This document shows, in pieces, positions 1 through 7,055 of a stretch of DNA of 15,829 nucleotides. A model generated the notes under the pieces. It was given only the letters and a program-made list of their open reading frames with translations, was not told the origin of the DNA and ran no database searches. Source of the DNA: CAMCQY01 sp044370415 (GTDB taxonomy: Bacteria; Planctomycetota; Planctomycetia; Pirellulales; UBA1268); contig JBILVO010000094.1 of the NCBI GenBank assembly GCA_044370415.1, positions 1 to 15,829 of the forward strand, read 5' to 3'. Made by a program: the position numbers and the translations under genes. Numbering within the stretch: position 1 is the first letter of the stretch; every line of letters begins with the position of its first letter.

Positions 1-1023
1 GGGCCGCTCGTCGAGCAGCAGGCCGCCTGACCAGGTGCGGCCGTCGTCGGATGAAAGAAACGCGGTGAGCTCCCGACGATCGTTGGTCGCCCGCGTCATG
101 TCCTGCCCGTGCCGGACGAGCAGGATGCCGCCCGACTTCAGCCGGCGGAACACCGCCTTGCTGTTGACGTGCGGAAAGAACGTCGTCTGCGGCTGCCACG
201 TCGTGCCGCCGTCGGTGGAGAGGCTGTGGGCCGTCTCCTTCATGCAGCGGGAGAGCATCCAGAGCGAGCCGTCTTTCTTTTCGACGACCGAGTGCTCGTT
301 GAAGCAGCTGTGCTTGAAGATGATGCCGCCCCGATGTCGCCAGCTCGCCCCTTCGTCGTCGGAGACGAAGACGTTCGCCCCGCGGACACCGTCGAGTTCA
401 TGGTAAAAGTCGGCGAAGGGCTTGTCGATGTGCCACCGTTCCCAGAGTGAGACGGGCAGGATCCACTCGCCGTTCGTGCGCACGATCGGCTTGTTGAGCG
501 ACGCCCCGAAGCCGACGTACACCGGCTCGCTCCACACGGGCTTTTCGGCGTCGGGATCGTCGCACCGTACGAACCAGTTGCTGCAGCTGCCGTCGAACAT
601 CCCGCACGACTGATGGAAGAAGAGCCAGAGCCGGCCCTGCGGGTCGCACCAGAACGACCCGAGCCGCGTGCCCATCTTCAGGCCGTGGGCCTGCGGGTCG
701 ATGACGAACACCGGGTCGCGCCACGACCTGCCCTGGTCGTCGCTGTAGCTTGCCAGCAGATACGCGTTTGGCCCGTCCTGCCCACCGGCCCAGCAGGTCC
801 AGAGCCGGCCCTTGCTCGTCGCCTCCATGCTCGCCGCCATGGCGAACGGCAGATACTTTTCGGCGTACGCGGGGAAGGAGTCGTGAATCAGCTTTGGCGT
901 GACGTGGATCGAGTTGAGCAGTTCCTGCGTGACCTTGACGGTGGCTGGCTCCTTGTCGGCGGCGTGAATCGCGGCCAGCGGAACGAACAGGAGGGCGGCC
1001 AGGACGATGATGGATGACTTCAT
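1..1023 (-). CDS. Sialidase-family (BNR/Asp-box) secreted protein, 3' end cut by the window edge
   Basis: The reading frame runs from ATG at 1023 to the window edge without a stop: 341 codons, incomplete at the C terminus. Residues 1-21 form a Sec signal peptide (MKSSIIVLAALLFVPLAA, cleavage likely near HAA). Four Asp-box motifs of the six-bladed sialidase propeller are visible: SDDQGRSW (94-101), SDDEGASW (221-228), STDGGTTW (269-276) and SSDDGRTW (324-331). The segment FNEHSVVEKKDGSLW (241-255) matches the conserved NEH-x-VE-x-KDGSLW region of bacterial sialidase-like proteins. Family members hydrolyse glycosidic linkages, classically sialic acid; in planctomycetes the substrate is usually unknown. 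The start overlaps the stop of the upstream GH43-like gene in an ATGA, so translational coupling is likely. Family assignment is firm; true sialidase activity is not shown. The visible C-terminal stretch resembles the truncated protein at 7056-7397. Confidence 0.88.
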   Translation of the reverse strand, partial: MKSSIIVLAALLFVPLAAIHAADKEPATVKVTQELLNSIHVTPKLIHDSFPAYAEKYLPFAMAASMEATSKGRLWTCWAGGQDGPNAYLLASYSDDQGRSWRDPVFVIDPQAHGLKMGTRLGSFWCDPQGRLWLFFHQSCGMFDGSCSNWFVRCDDPDAEKPVWSEPVYVGFGASLNKPIVRTNGEWILPVSLWERWHIDKPFADFYHELDGVRGANVFVSDDEGASWRHRGGIIFKHSCFNEHSVVEKKDGSLWMLSRCMKETAHSLSTDGGTTWQPQTTFFPHVNSKAVFRRLKSGGILLVRHGQDMTRATNDRRELTAFLSSDDGRTWSGGLLLDERP

Positions 1024-2546
1024 GGTTGGATCGGTTCCTCACCGGGAACGAGAGTGTTTCCAAACAGCGTGAACTCCGCCACGCCGGGCGTGATGCCCTT
1101 TGGCCAGCCGAGGACGACCAGCCGCGCACGGCCGCCGCTAGTGGGCGTGCATTCCCGGTAGTCAACGAGCAGATCATCGACGCTCTCGCCACAGTCGACA
1201 ACCGTCGTCCACCGGTCCGCGGCGATCTCGATCTCGACGCGGTAGCGGAACGGGCCGGGAACGACGCCGCTGAGCGTGTCGAGGCCGACGTCGCGCCAGA
1301 CGATCCGCACGGCGCGGATCGTGGCGGGGGCGCGGAACGTGCTCGTGAGCGTCGGCTGCGGATCGCCCTCGGCCGGCTGCCACCACGTGCGTAGCTCGTC
1401 GTCCACGGCGAGACGGCCCGGCAGATTTGGCGCGGTCGTCGACCCGAGCGTGTGCACAAGGCCGTTGATCGGCAGCCAGCCAGTGTCGGCCGTCGCCGCG
1501 CCCGCAGGCGTCGTGCCGGGCAGCCACTGGGGCACGGAGGTCGCGCCGTGCACGACGAGGTCGCCGTTCGCGTCGATCTCGGCGCGGTCCATGCCGATGC
1601 GCCGCTCGAACTTGTGCACGACTCCCGCACGGATCGTGTAGAAGGCCCAGAGGCCGCCGCCCGGGCCCTCCACGATGCTGCCCGAGGCCGTGCCGGTGAG
1701 CGGCCCCTCCGTCGTGCGCAGGACGGGGTTCTGCCGCTGATGCTTGAACGGGCCGAGCGGAGCGTCGCCCACGCAACAGCCGAGCGCGTACGTGCGGTAT
1801 TCTGTGCCAGCGGCGGAGTAGGTGAGGTAGTACCTGCCGTTGCGATTGAGCATCCAAGCGGTCTCGAGCCAGCCCTTGGTCGGATCTTGATTCCACTCTC
1901 CAAGGGCCTCCCACGGCCGCTCGCGCGGGTTGAACGAGACCAGGCGGACCGGCTGCCCGAGCGGCGTGGTCGGATCGGAGGCGTCGAGCTCCACCCCCCA
2001 GATGCCGGCCTTTTCCGAGACACCGAAGTAGAGGAACAGCCGCCCATCGTCGTCTGAGAAGAGCATCTTGCCCCACAGCGGCGGCACCGCGCCGCCGGTC
2101 GCGAGCTTCAGGTCGCCGATCTTCTCGAATGGGCCCAGCGGCGACGCCGACGCATAGAGCGTAGGCGAATTGTTGCCGAGCAGGAACCGGCCGCGGTGCC
2201 GGACGATCGTGGGCGGGTAGCCGATCTCGCGGACGTTGAGCGGATGGTGCTGCCAGGTGGCACCCTGGTCGGCGCTGACCCACGCCATGTCGCCGGACGG
2301 GTAGAGAAACCATTTGCCGTCGTGCCACAGCACCACGGGATCGGCCAGCTCGCGGAACTGCTCGCGACACCCGAGAATCCATCCCTCGCGCGGATCGGGC
2401 TCGCCGCGTGTCACCGTGCGGGAGAGAAATCCGACTGGGTAGTTGGGGATCGACAGCGGGTTGCAGAAGGTCCGCGGCGGCTCGACGGCATACGCTCCGG
2501 GCGATGCCAGCAGCAGGGCGCCGAGGAATAGAAGAAATGTCTTCAT
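1020..2546 (-). CDS. GH43-like five-bladed propeller glycosidase with C-terminal discoidin-like domain
   Basis: 508 residues from ATG at 2546. Residues 1-20 are a Sec signal peptide (MKTFLLFLGALLLASPGAYA). Residues about 25-350 resemble a family 43 glycoside hydrolase: RELADPVVLWHDGKWFLYPSG (66-86) carries the ADP aspartate expected of the general base, and GWLETAW with the following NRNGRYYLTYSA corresponds to the Glu-bearing blade. Residues about 385-505 (DDELRTWWQPAEGDPQP, then TIRAVRIVWRD) look like an F5/8 type C galactose-binding domain. Family members release arabinose, xylose or galactose from plant-type polysaccharides; exact linkage is not predictable here. An AAGGAG lies 13 nt upstream, a long spacing. 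The same frame is open to an ATG at 2672, giving a second hydrophobic leader, so a 550-residue form is possible. Its stop overlaps the next gene as ATGA. Family: fairly sure; subfamily: unknown. Confidence 0.82.
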   Translation of the reverse strand: MKTFLLFLGALLLASPGAYAVEPPRTFCNPLSIPNYPVGFLSRTVTRGEPDPREGWILGCREQFRELADPVVLWHDGKWFLYPSGDMAWVSADQGATWQHHPLNVREIGYPPTIVRHRGRFLLGNNSPTLYASASPLGPFEKIGDLKLATGGAVPPLWGKMLFSDDDGRLFLYFGVSEKAGIWGVELDASDPTTPLGQPVRLVSFNPRERPWEALGEWNQDPTKGWLETAWMLNRNGRYYLTYSAAGTEYRTYALGCCVGDAPLGPFKHQRQNPVLRTTEGPLTGTASGSIVEGPGGGLWAFYTIRAGVVHKFERRIGMDRAEIDANGDLVVHGATSVPQWLPGTTPAGAATADTGWLPINGLVHTLGSTTAPNLPGRLAVDDELRTWWQPAEGDPQPTLTSTFRAPATIRAVRIVWRDVGLDTLSGVVPGPFRYRVEIEIAADRWTTVVDCGESVDDLLVDYRECTPTSGGRARLVVLGWPKGITPGVAEFTLFGNTLVPGEEPIQP

Positions 2547-2600
2547 TGCTTGCGGGGCTCTCCTTCTGCAGCTCGAGCGGGGCGAAAAGGCCATAGCCCG

Positions 2601-2672
2601 TGAACTCACCGTTCGCAGACAAGAAAGAAGCGCGACAAGGACCGCGACGACGAACATGCGGGGCGATGGCAT
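2601..2672 (-). other. Extra signal-peptide-like segment in frame ahead of the GH43-like gene
   Basis: Starting at ATG 2672, three bases after the ThuA-like gene's TGA (2676-2678), the DNA encodes MPSPRMFVVAVLVALLSCLR followed by a stretch that stays in frame into the GH43-like gene. This is a typical Sec leader: basic residue, hydrophobic core and small residues after it. The downstream ATG at 2546 has its own complete leader, so a protein begun at 2672 would carry two. I read it as the remnant of another gene's 5' end, or a coupling leader, but a genuine longer N terminus cannot be excluded. Confidence 0.4.
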
Positions 2673-2675
2673 CGC

Positions 2676-3662
2676 TCACTCTTTCAGCGGGATGCCACGG
2701 AGGACGAGATGATCGAAACGGACTGGTGGCTCACCCGCGGCCCAGGCCATTCCGCGCAGCAGAATGGTGCGAAAGAACGGGTCGTCGAAGGTCCAATCGA
2801 AGTGGCCCAGCGTCGAGGCCACCACCCGGCCTTTTCCGCGTTCGCACGCCCAGATGACCGGCTCGGCGCTCACGGACTCGCCCACGGACTCGTCGGACGT
2901 GGCAAGCGCGGTCACCTTGCCGCGGTCGCCCTGCAAGTTCCAGAAGCACTCGTCGGCGATGGTGAACGTGGCCGGCAGCCCGTGCATGATCGGATGGCGC
3001 GACTCGGGCACTTCCAGTGTGACGACCTTGTGCTTGTAACGGCTGTCGTTGCCCTTGGCGAGACCGAGCAGGTCCGCGAGCGCCGCGGATGCATGCCAGA
3101 GCACGTAGTGCGACAGCACGAGGCCGCCGCCGCGATCCAGGAAGGCCTCGATCTGTCGGAGGTGTTTCGCATCCTTCCAGCACTGCGGATTCTGGTAAAG
3201 CAGGATGACATCAGCCGCGGCAAACTGGTCGTCCGTCGGCCAGTCCAGGGTGCTCAGGGCCGTGACCCGTGGCGAACCTGCGGCGATCGCCGCGCCGTCG
3301 GCGTCGTTCTGGGGGCGATACATGTTCGTTGTCGTGTCGTCGCCGGGGCCGGCCCCGCCGAGCAGCACCTGCCAGCGTTTCGGCAGAACGTCGTGGGAAT
3401 GGGTCTTGGGCAGGTGATCTTTCGTGCCCCCCGCCAGGAGCACGGTGAGCGGCCGGAGGCCCGCATCCGCCGCGGGTGTCGGGGTCTTGCCGATCACGGC
3501 CTCGACCTCGGCGCGGCTTCGCAGGTCGGGCGTGTCGACGCCATACAGCGTCTCGGCCCGGGCGAGCCCCACGAACCCGGTCGAGCCGGCGAGCACTCCC
3601 GCGGAACTGCGGAGAAACGCGCGGCGACTGGGATCGGCAATGAACCCGTGTCCTGCGGGCAT
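2676..3662 (-). CDS. Tat-exported ThuA-like domain protein
   Basis: 328 residues from ATG 3662, chosen because AGGAG sits 7 nt upstream and the twin-arginine leader begins soon after: SRRAFLRSSAGVLAGSTGF at 12-30, ending near LARAE. The mature part matches the ThuA-like (trehalose-utilisation, class I glutamine amidotransferase-like) family: LTVLLAGGTKDHLPKTHSHD, the strand ADVILLYQNPQC, the EAFLDRGGGLVLSHYVLWH segment, ESRHPIMHGLPATFTIADECFW, and the C-terminal GKGRVVASTLGHFDWTFDDP with FFRTILLRGMAWAAGE. ThuA-like proteins are abundant in planctomycete glycan loci, but their biochemical role is unsettled. Its neighbours are a Tat sialidase-fold protein upstream and a GH43-like enzyme downstream, so a role in processing or sensing glycans is inferred. 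A 32-codon leader ORF ends five bases before its start. Confidence 0.87.
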   Translation of the reverse strand: MPAGHGFIADPSRRAFLRSSAGVLAGSTGFVGLARAETLYGVDTPDLRSRAEVEAVIGKTPTPAADAGLRPLTVLLAGGTKDHLPKTHSHDVLPKRWQVLLGGAGPGDDTTTNMYRPQNDADGAAIAAGSPRVTALSTLDWPTDDQFAAADVILLYQNPQCWKDAKHLRQIEAFLDRGGGLVLSHYVLWHASAALADLLGLAKGNDSRYKHKVVTLEVPESRHPIMHGLPATFTIADECFWNLQGDRGKVTALATSDESVGESVSAEPVIWACERGKGRVVASTLGHFDWTFDDPFFRTILLRGMAWAAGEPPVRFDHLVLRGIPLKE

Positions 3663-3666
3663 GTGT

Positions 3667-3765
3667 TCACTCCTGCGATGTGGGACCGGTGAAGACCGAC
3701 GCGTGCAGCAGAGCGGCAAGGAGGGCGAGGCTCGTTTTCATGGTTGAAATGAGGGAGGGTTTCAT
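3667..3765 (-). pseudogene. Orphan signal-peptide ORF (gene 5' remnant or coupling leader)
   Basis: A 32-codon frame from ATG 3765 (internal ATG at 3741) to TGA 3667-3669 encodes MKPSLISTMKTSLALLAALL followed by HASVFTGPTSQE. It is a clean Sec signal peptide with nothing behind it. It matches the 5' end of the GH28 gene at 6994-6926 in layout: both have an initiator-type codon, seven codons, then MK and a Leu/Ala core, with 13 of 23 positions identical by my alignment. It starts 20 bases after the upstream Tat sialidase-fold gene's stop and ends four bases before the ThuA-like start. It is most likely the retained head of a deleted secreted-protein gene; a translated coupling peptide is the alternative. 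Confidence 0.55.
3670..3674 (-). promoter_or_regulatory. Shine-Dalgarno AGGAG for the ThuA-like gene
   Basis: The minus strand reads AGGAG seven bases before ATG 3662. The same bases form the Gln-Glu end of the short leader ORF just upstream and abut its TGA (3667-3669). Ribosomes finishing the leader would therefore stop on top of this site. It decides the start at 3662 over the upstream in-frame ATG at 3719. Confidence 0.65.
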
Positions 3766-3785
3766 AACGGTTGTTCTCGCGTTTG

Positions 3786-5081
3786 TCAGAGTTTCGGGCG
3801 GATGTCCATCGCCAGGGGGCGGAAGTCGCGCACGCGGTGGAACGTCGCCAGGTCGGCGTCGTGGTAATCGCCCGAGTCGCGGCCCGTGCGCGACAGCAGG
3901 GCGATGTCGTCGCCGTCGATCACCATCGAGGGATACATGAAGGACTGAGTCATCTTCTCCGCCTTCGCGATGCAGCAGGCGGGGATCCAGTTCAGGGCAT
4001 CCAGGCTGTAGGAGAGCATCAGCAGCCGGCGATCCTCGCGCAGGGATTGCCACTCGGGCTTGCCCGGTGGCAGCTTGAGCTCAGGATCGCGATACAGACC
4101 CAGCGAGTTCGTGGGATAGTTCGAGGCCATCCAGAAAAGCCTCGAACGTTCATCCCGGAGGATGTGGAACTTGCATTGACCGCCGGGCACAGGATAGAGC
4201 TGCCTGAACGTGAGCGCGAGCGTGCGGCCCTCCCGCGTCACGTCGAATACGGCGGCCATGTTCGCCGTGCCGTAACGGTTGATCACCGCACGGGCGATGA
4301 CGAGCAGCCTGCCCCCCACGTTGACGACATTGCCTTCGAGGCAGCGCATGCCCGAACCATCGGTAAAGGTGCCTGACATGATCTCCTGCGGTATCGGCAT
4401 CACCACCGCCTCGGACGCGATCCACGCCTCGGGATTGAGCAGCCCTTTCTTCAGTTCGCAGGCCACCACTCCCATGTCATCCCAGGCGCGGCCATTGCCC
4501 CAGTAGAGCCACCCGTCCTGAACCACCATGCCAAGCTGAATGTTCCAATGTTTGCGCGCAGGATCTGCCTTGATCACCTCGACCGGTTCGGTCCAGCTCG
4601 TGCCTTCGTCATCGCTGGCGCTGACCCAGACGCCCTTGAAGATCTCGATCTGGGTGAACATGTAGAGCCGGCCTGCATGCACGTAGAGTGTGGCCTCGGA
4701 CCACGGCTTCTCGCAGACCTTGGTCCACGTCTTCCCGCCATCCTTGCTGCGCGAGACATAGATGGCGCGGGTTTTCTTTTTCCGCCCCCAGACCGGCGCA
4801 GCCACGATGAGGTGCCCGTTCGGCAGGATGTTCATGGCCGGATCGTGGATGAAGTGGCTCTCATCCGGCACCTGGGTGACCACAACATAGTCCTGGCCGA
4901 GTGGCTGGTTCAGCGGTGTCCGGGACGCGTCCTTCCCCGCGTCGTCCGCCGCCACCGTGGTTCCGGCGACTCCGGCCAGGCTGCCGATGACGGCGCCGCT
5001 CTGGAGAAAGTGCCGGCGGTTGACCGGGTTCGGTGATCCCGGCTGTCGCGTGCGGTCTGCGCCTTGTGTGGTTTCGGTCAT
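3786..5081 (-). CDS. Tat-exported sialidase-fold (BNR-repeat) protein
   Basis: 431 residues from ATG 5081, chosen because GGGAG lies five bases upstream and it leaves a compact Tat leader: NRRHFLQSGAVIGSLAGVAG at 21-40, cleavage probably near TVAAD. In-frame ATGs at 5132 and 5159 are less convincing. The mature protein is a sialidase-type propeller: VPDESHFIHDPAMNILPNGH (71-90) is the usual opening strand, and Asp boxes are SKDGGKTW (112-119) and SDDEGTSW (156-163). Later blades include NVVNVGGRLLVIARAVI, CKFHILRDERSRLFWMASNY and FMYPSMVIDGDDIALLSRTG. The last motif is common in planctomycete exo-alpha-sialidase-like proteins. Substrate is unknown. Export folded through Tat, unlike the Sec-type sialidase at 1-1023, suggests an internal cofactor or metal (inference). 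It lies between a 48-codon ORF and an orphan leader. Confidence 0.86.
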   Translation of the reverse strand: MTETTQGADRTRQPGSPNPVNRRHFLQSGAVIGSLAGVAGTTVAADDAGKDASRTPLNQPLGQDYVVVTQVPDESHFIHDPAMNILPNGHLIVAAPVWGRKKKTRAIYVSRSKDGGKTWTKVCEKPWSEATLYVHAGRLYMFTQIEIFKGVWVSASDDEGTSWTEPVEVIKADPARKHWNIQLGMVVQDGWLYWGNGRAWDDMGVVACELKKGLLNPEAWIASEAVVMPIPQEIMSGTFTDGSGMRCLEGNVVNVGGRLLVIARAVINRYGTANMAAVFDVTREGRTLALTFRQLYPVPGGQCKFHILRDERSRLFWMASNYPTNSLGLYRDPELKLPPGKPEWQSLREDRRLLMLSYSLDALNWIPACCIAKAEKMTQSFMYPSMVIDGDDIALLSRTGRDSGDYHDADLATFHRVRDFRPLAMDIRPKL

Positions 5082-5086
5082 GGCTT

Positions 5087-5091
5087 CTCCC
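5087..5091 (-). promoter_or_regulatory. Shine-Dalgarno GGGAG for the Tat sialidase-fold gene
   Basis: The minus strand reads GGGAG five bases before ATG 5081. This supports that start over the in-frame ATG at 5132, which has only a C-rich stretch ahead of it. Confidence 0.55.
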
Positions 5092-5162
5092 GTTGCGGTG
5101 TGATTCGTCGTCGAGGTGAGAGGGTGTTTCATGGGGGGCTGTCTCTGGTGTGATGCCACGGC

Positions 5163-5309
5163 TCATTGCGAGCGGTTCTCGACTGCGTTGGTTTCGGAGC
5201 CACTCCAGAGGCTGAGCGCCGTGAGCGTCGCGGCGATCTCCGAGGCGAAGGCACACTCGTTGGCTCCACGACGCAGCAGCTGTGTCAGCTCTGGAGAAGT
5301 TGAAAACAT
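5163..5309 (-). CDS. 48-codon hypothetical ORF after the GH28 gene
   Basis: ATG 5309 to TGA 5163-5165. The product begins MFSTSPELTQLLRRGANECA and ends near TNAVENRSQ; it has no signal peptide or obvious membrane segment. It starts two bases after the GH28 stop, and AAGGA lies about 11 nt upstream inside the GH28 3' end. Third codon positions from residue 16 on are mostly G or C, as expected for a coding frame in this genome, while the first codons are AT-richer. I recognise no family. It could be a small coupled gene, a fragment of a lost gene, or chance. Without it the GH28-to-sialidase gap would be 230 bases. Confidence 0.35.
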   Translation of the reverse strand: MFSTSPELTQLLRRGANECAFASEIAATLTALSLWSGSETNAVENRSQ

Positions 5310-5311
5310 GG

Positions 5312-6970
5312 TCAGCGAGTCCTTGCCGCGGCTCGCTTCCCGGCATCGGCTTCGTCGGCCTTCTGCTGGATTTCTTGGTCGAGTGCAGCGGAGCGCGTGC
5401 GCAGCTCAGCGAGGCGGCTGAGTTCATCTGCCGCCGGTGTGACGAGCACCGGCACGGGCGCGCCGCAGTCCACGCGGCAATCCTTTTCGGTCACATTCCT
5501 GGCGTCGGCGAGTTTCGCAAGGCCGGGCACCGGTCCGGGGGCGCGCGCTGCGACGCCTTGCAGTGTCAGTCCTTCGATATCGTCCCCGGCGATGAAGGCG
5601 CGGGCATCCGGTTTCTCCACGGTCAGCCGCACATTCTCCAGCCGCACGCCTCTGACGTGTCGCAGATAGAGCGCCGAGGCGGGCACTTCGCCGTCGAAGG
5701 GCGTGGCCCACTTCATGTAGTTGGATGACTCCAGCAGCTCGCCTACATCCAAGCGCGACGCCTGCTCCGCCGTGCCGCCGCCGGGAAACGTGAGGTCGAT
5801 GTTCGAAAAGACCACATCCTCGATGTGCATCCCCGGGCGCGAAACGACCGCCGAGCACAGCCGCTTGAACGGATCCTCCGTACCCGTCTCGCTCTTCAAG
5901 CCGACGTTGTCACCCACACCCGCGACCGCACGGATATCCGCGAACCGCACATTCCGAATCCGTCCCGCCGGGGGGCGCGCAGACGTGTTGTGGGCGCTGA
6001 AGGCAAACCGGGAAGCCAGGACCATGATGGGCTGGCACACCTGCTTCATCTCGATGCCAGAGAATGACACGTCATCGAAAAGCGCGCCCTCGCTCGCCTC
6101 GATCTTGATGCCTCCCTGGCACTGCGTGAAGACGCAGTCGCGCATGGTCAGCCGCCGGATGGGTGCGATGGATTCCGCGCCGACGCGGATGGCGTGCCAG
6201 CGGGAGGTGATGCGGCAGCCGCTGATCTCGAAATCCTCGTTCGGCCAGTCGGGGTGGAAGACTTTCGGGCCGATGCCGTCATCGCCGGAATCGATGTCGC
6301 AGTCCTTGATGCGGACCCGCTTGCACCCGTCGAAGTCGAGGCCATCGCCATTCGGGGAATTCCGGCTGCGGATCGTGACGTGCTCAATGTGGATGTCTTC
6401 GCTGCGCACGAAGAACGTGGTGAACGCTGCTGGATCGAGCAGCATCACATCGCGGACGGATACCTTCCGGCAACCCACCAGCCGCACCAGCATGGGGCGG
6501 CGCGGGTCATTCGCGTTCGGGAACACCTTGCGCTCGCTGCCCCCCTGGCCGTCGATCGTCCCTGGCCCCTCGACGCCGATCTCTTCCGCATTCTCCGCGT
6601 AAATCAGGCACTGCCTCCACTGGCTGGCGGCAAATTTCCAGAATGCGCCCCAGTGCAGTTCCGCAGTGTCAACTGTGTAATCCGCGATGTTCGGGCTTCC
6701 GCGAAGGATGGCGTCCTTCGCGACCTTCAACGTGACCCTGCTCTTGAGTCGCAACGAACCGGAGACAAAGACCCCTTTGGGCACGAGAACCGTGCCTCCA
6801 CCGGCCGCATGGCAGGCGTCGACCGCTTTCTGGATCGCGGAGGTGTTGATCGTCTGGCCGTCGCTCTTGGCACCATAAGCCGTGATGTCGAAGAGATGCG
6901 GCTCGGAGGCCTGCAGTGCGGCTCGCGATGCAAAGAGCAAGACAGCCAGGAGAGGGAGGGTGCGTTTCAT
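5312..6970 (-). CDS. GH28 polygalacturonase-like secreted enzyme
   Basis: 552 residues from ATG 6970; the frame is also open to GTG 6994, which adds eight residues. Residues 1-22 are a Sec signal peptide (MKRTLPLLAVLLFASRAALQ). The body is a right-handed parallel beta-helix of glycoside hydrolase family 28: FDITAYGAKSDGQTINTSAI (27-46) is the classic opening, GGGTVLVPKGVFVSGSLRLK (57-76) the second motif, then catalytic-region elements NGDGLDFDG (207-215, N-x-D), DSGDDGIG (227-234, the paired Asp), RWHAIRVG (257-264, catalytic-region His) and GGIKIE (286-291). The family hydrolyses alpha-1,4-galacturonosyl bonds in pectin or rhamnogalacturonan. The usual DDCIAIKS is altered to DDGIGPK, so specificity may differ. 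The final 45 residues (LSRLAELRTRSAALDQEIQQ and on) are charged and probably a short coiled coil, unusual for the family. No clear Shine-Dalgarno is seen. Confidence 0.9.
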   Translation of the reverse strand: MKRTLPLLAVLLFASRAALQASEPHLFDITAYGAKSDGQTINTSAIQKAVDACHAAGGGTVLVPKGVFVSGSLRLKSRVTLKVAKDAILRGSPNIADYTVDTAELHWGAFWKFAASQWRQCLIYAENAEEIGVEGPGTIDGQGGSERKVFPNANDPRRPMLVRLVGCRKVSVRDVMLLDPAAFTTFFVRSEDIHIEHVTIRSRNSPNGDGLDFDGCKRVRIKDCDIDSGDDGIGPKVFHPDWPNEDFEISGCRITSRWHAIRVGAESIAPIRRLTMRDCVFTQCQGGIKIEASEGALFDDVSFSGIEMKQVCQPIMVLASRFAFSAHNTSARPPAGRIRNVRFADIRAVAGVGDNVGLKSETGTEDPFKRLCSAVVSRPGMHIEDVVFSNIDLTFPGGGTAEQASRLDVGELLESSNYMKWATPFDGEVPASALYLRHVRGVRLENVRLTVEKPDARAFIAGDDIEGLTLQGVAARAPGPVPGLAKLADARNVTEKDCRVDCGAPVPVLVTPAADELSRLAELRTRSAALDQEIQQKADEADAGKRAAARTR

Positions 6971-7055
6971 GATTGGGAAGAGCGTTTGCTTCACGGGTTC
7001 TGTCCCGCGGTGGCAGTCACGGTGTTTCCTTGGTTACTGGCGCCGCGGCTGCGCC

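Noticed and set aside
398..2047. Minus-strand open frame spanning the GH43-like and sialidase genes
   Set aside because: It is an alternative frame of those genes; its Ser/Arg-rich product has no leader or motif, while the overlapping frames show GH43-like and Asp-box motifs.
5082..5162. Promoter in front of the Tat sialidase-fold gene
   Set aside because: The 80 bases hold no recognisable -35/-10 pair; only the ribosome-binding site next to the start is supported.
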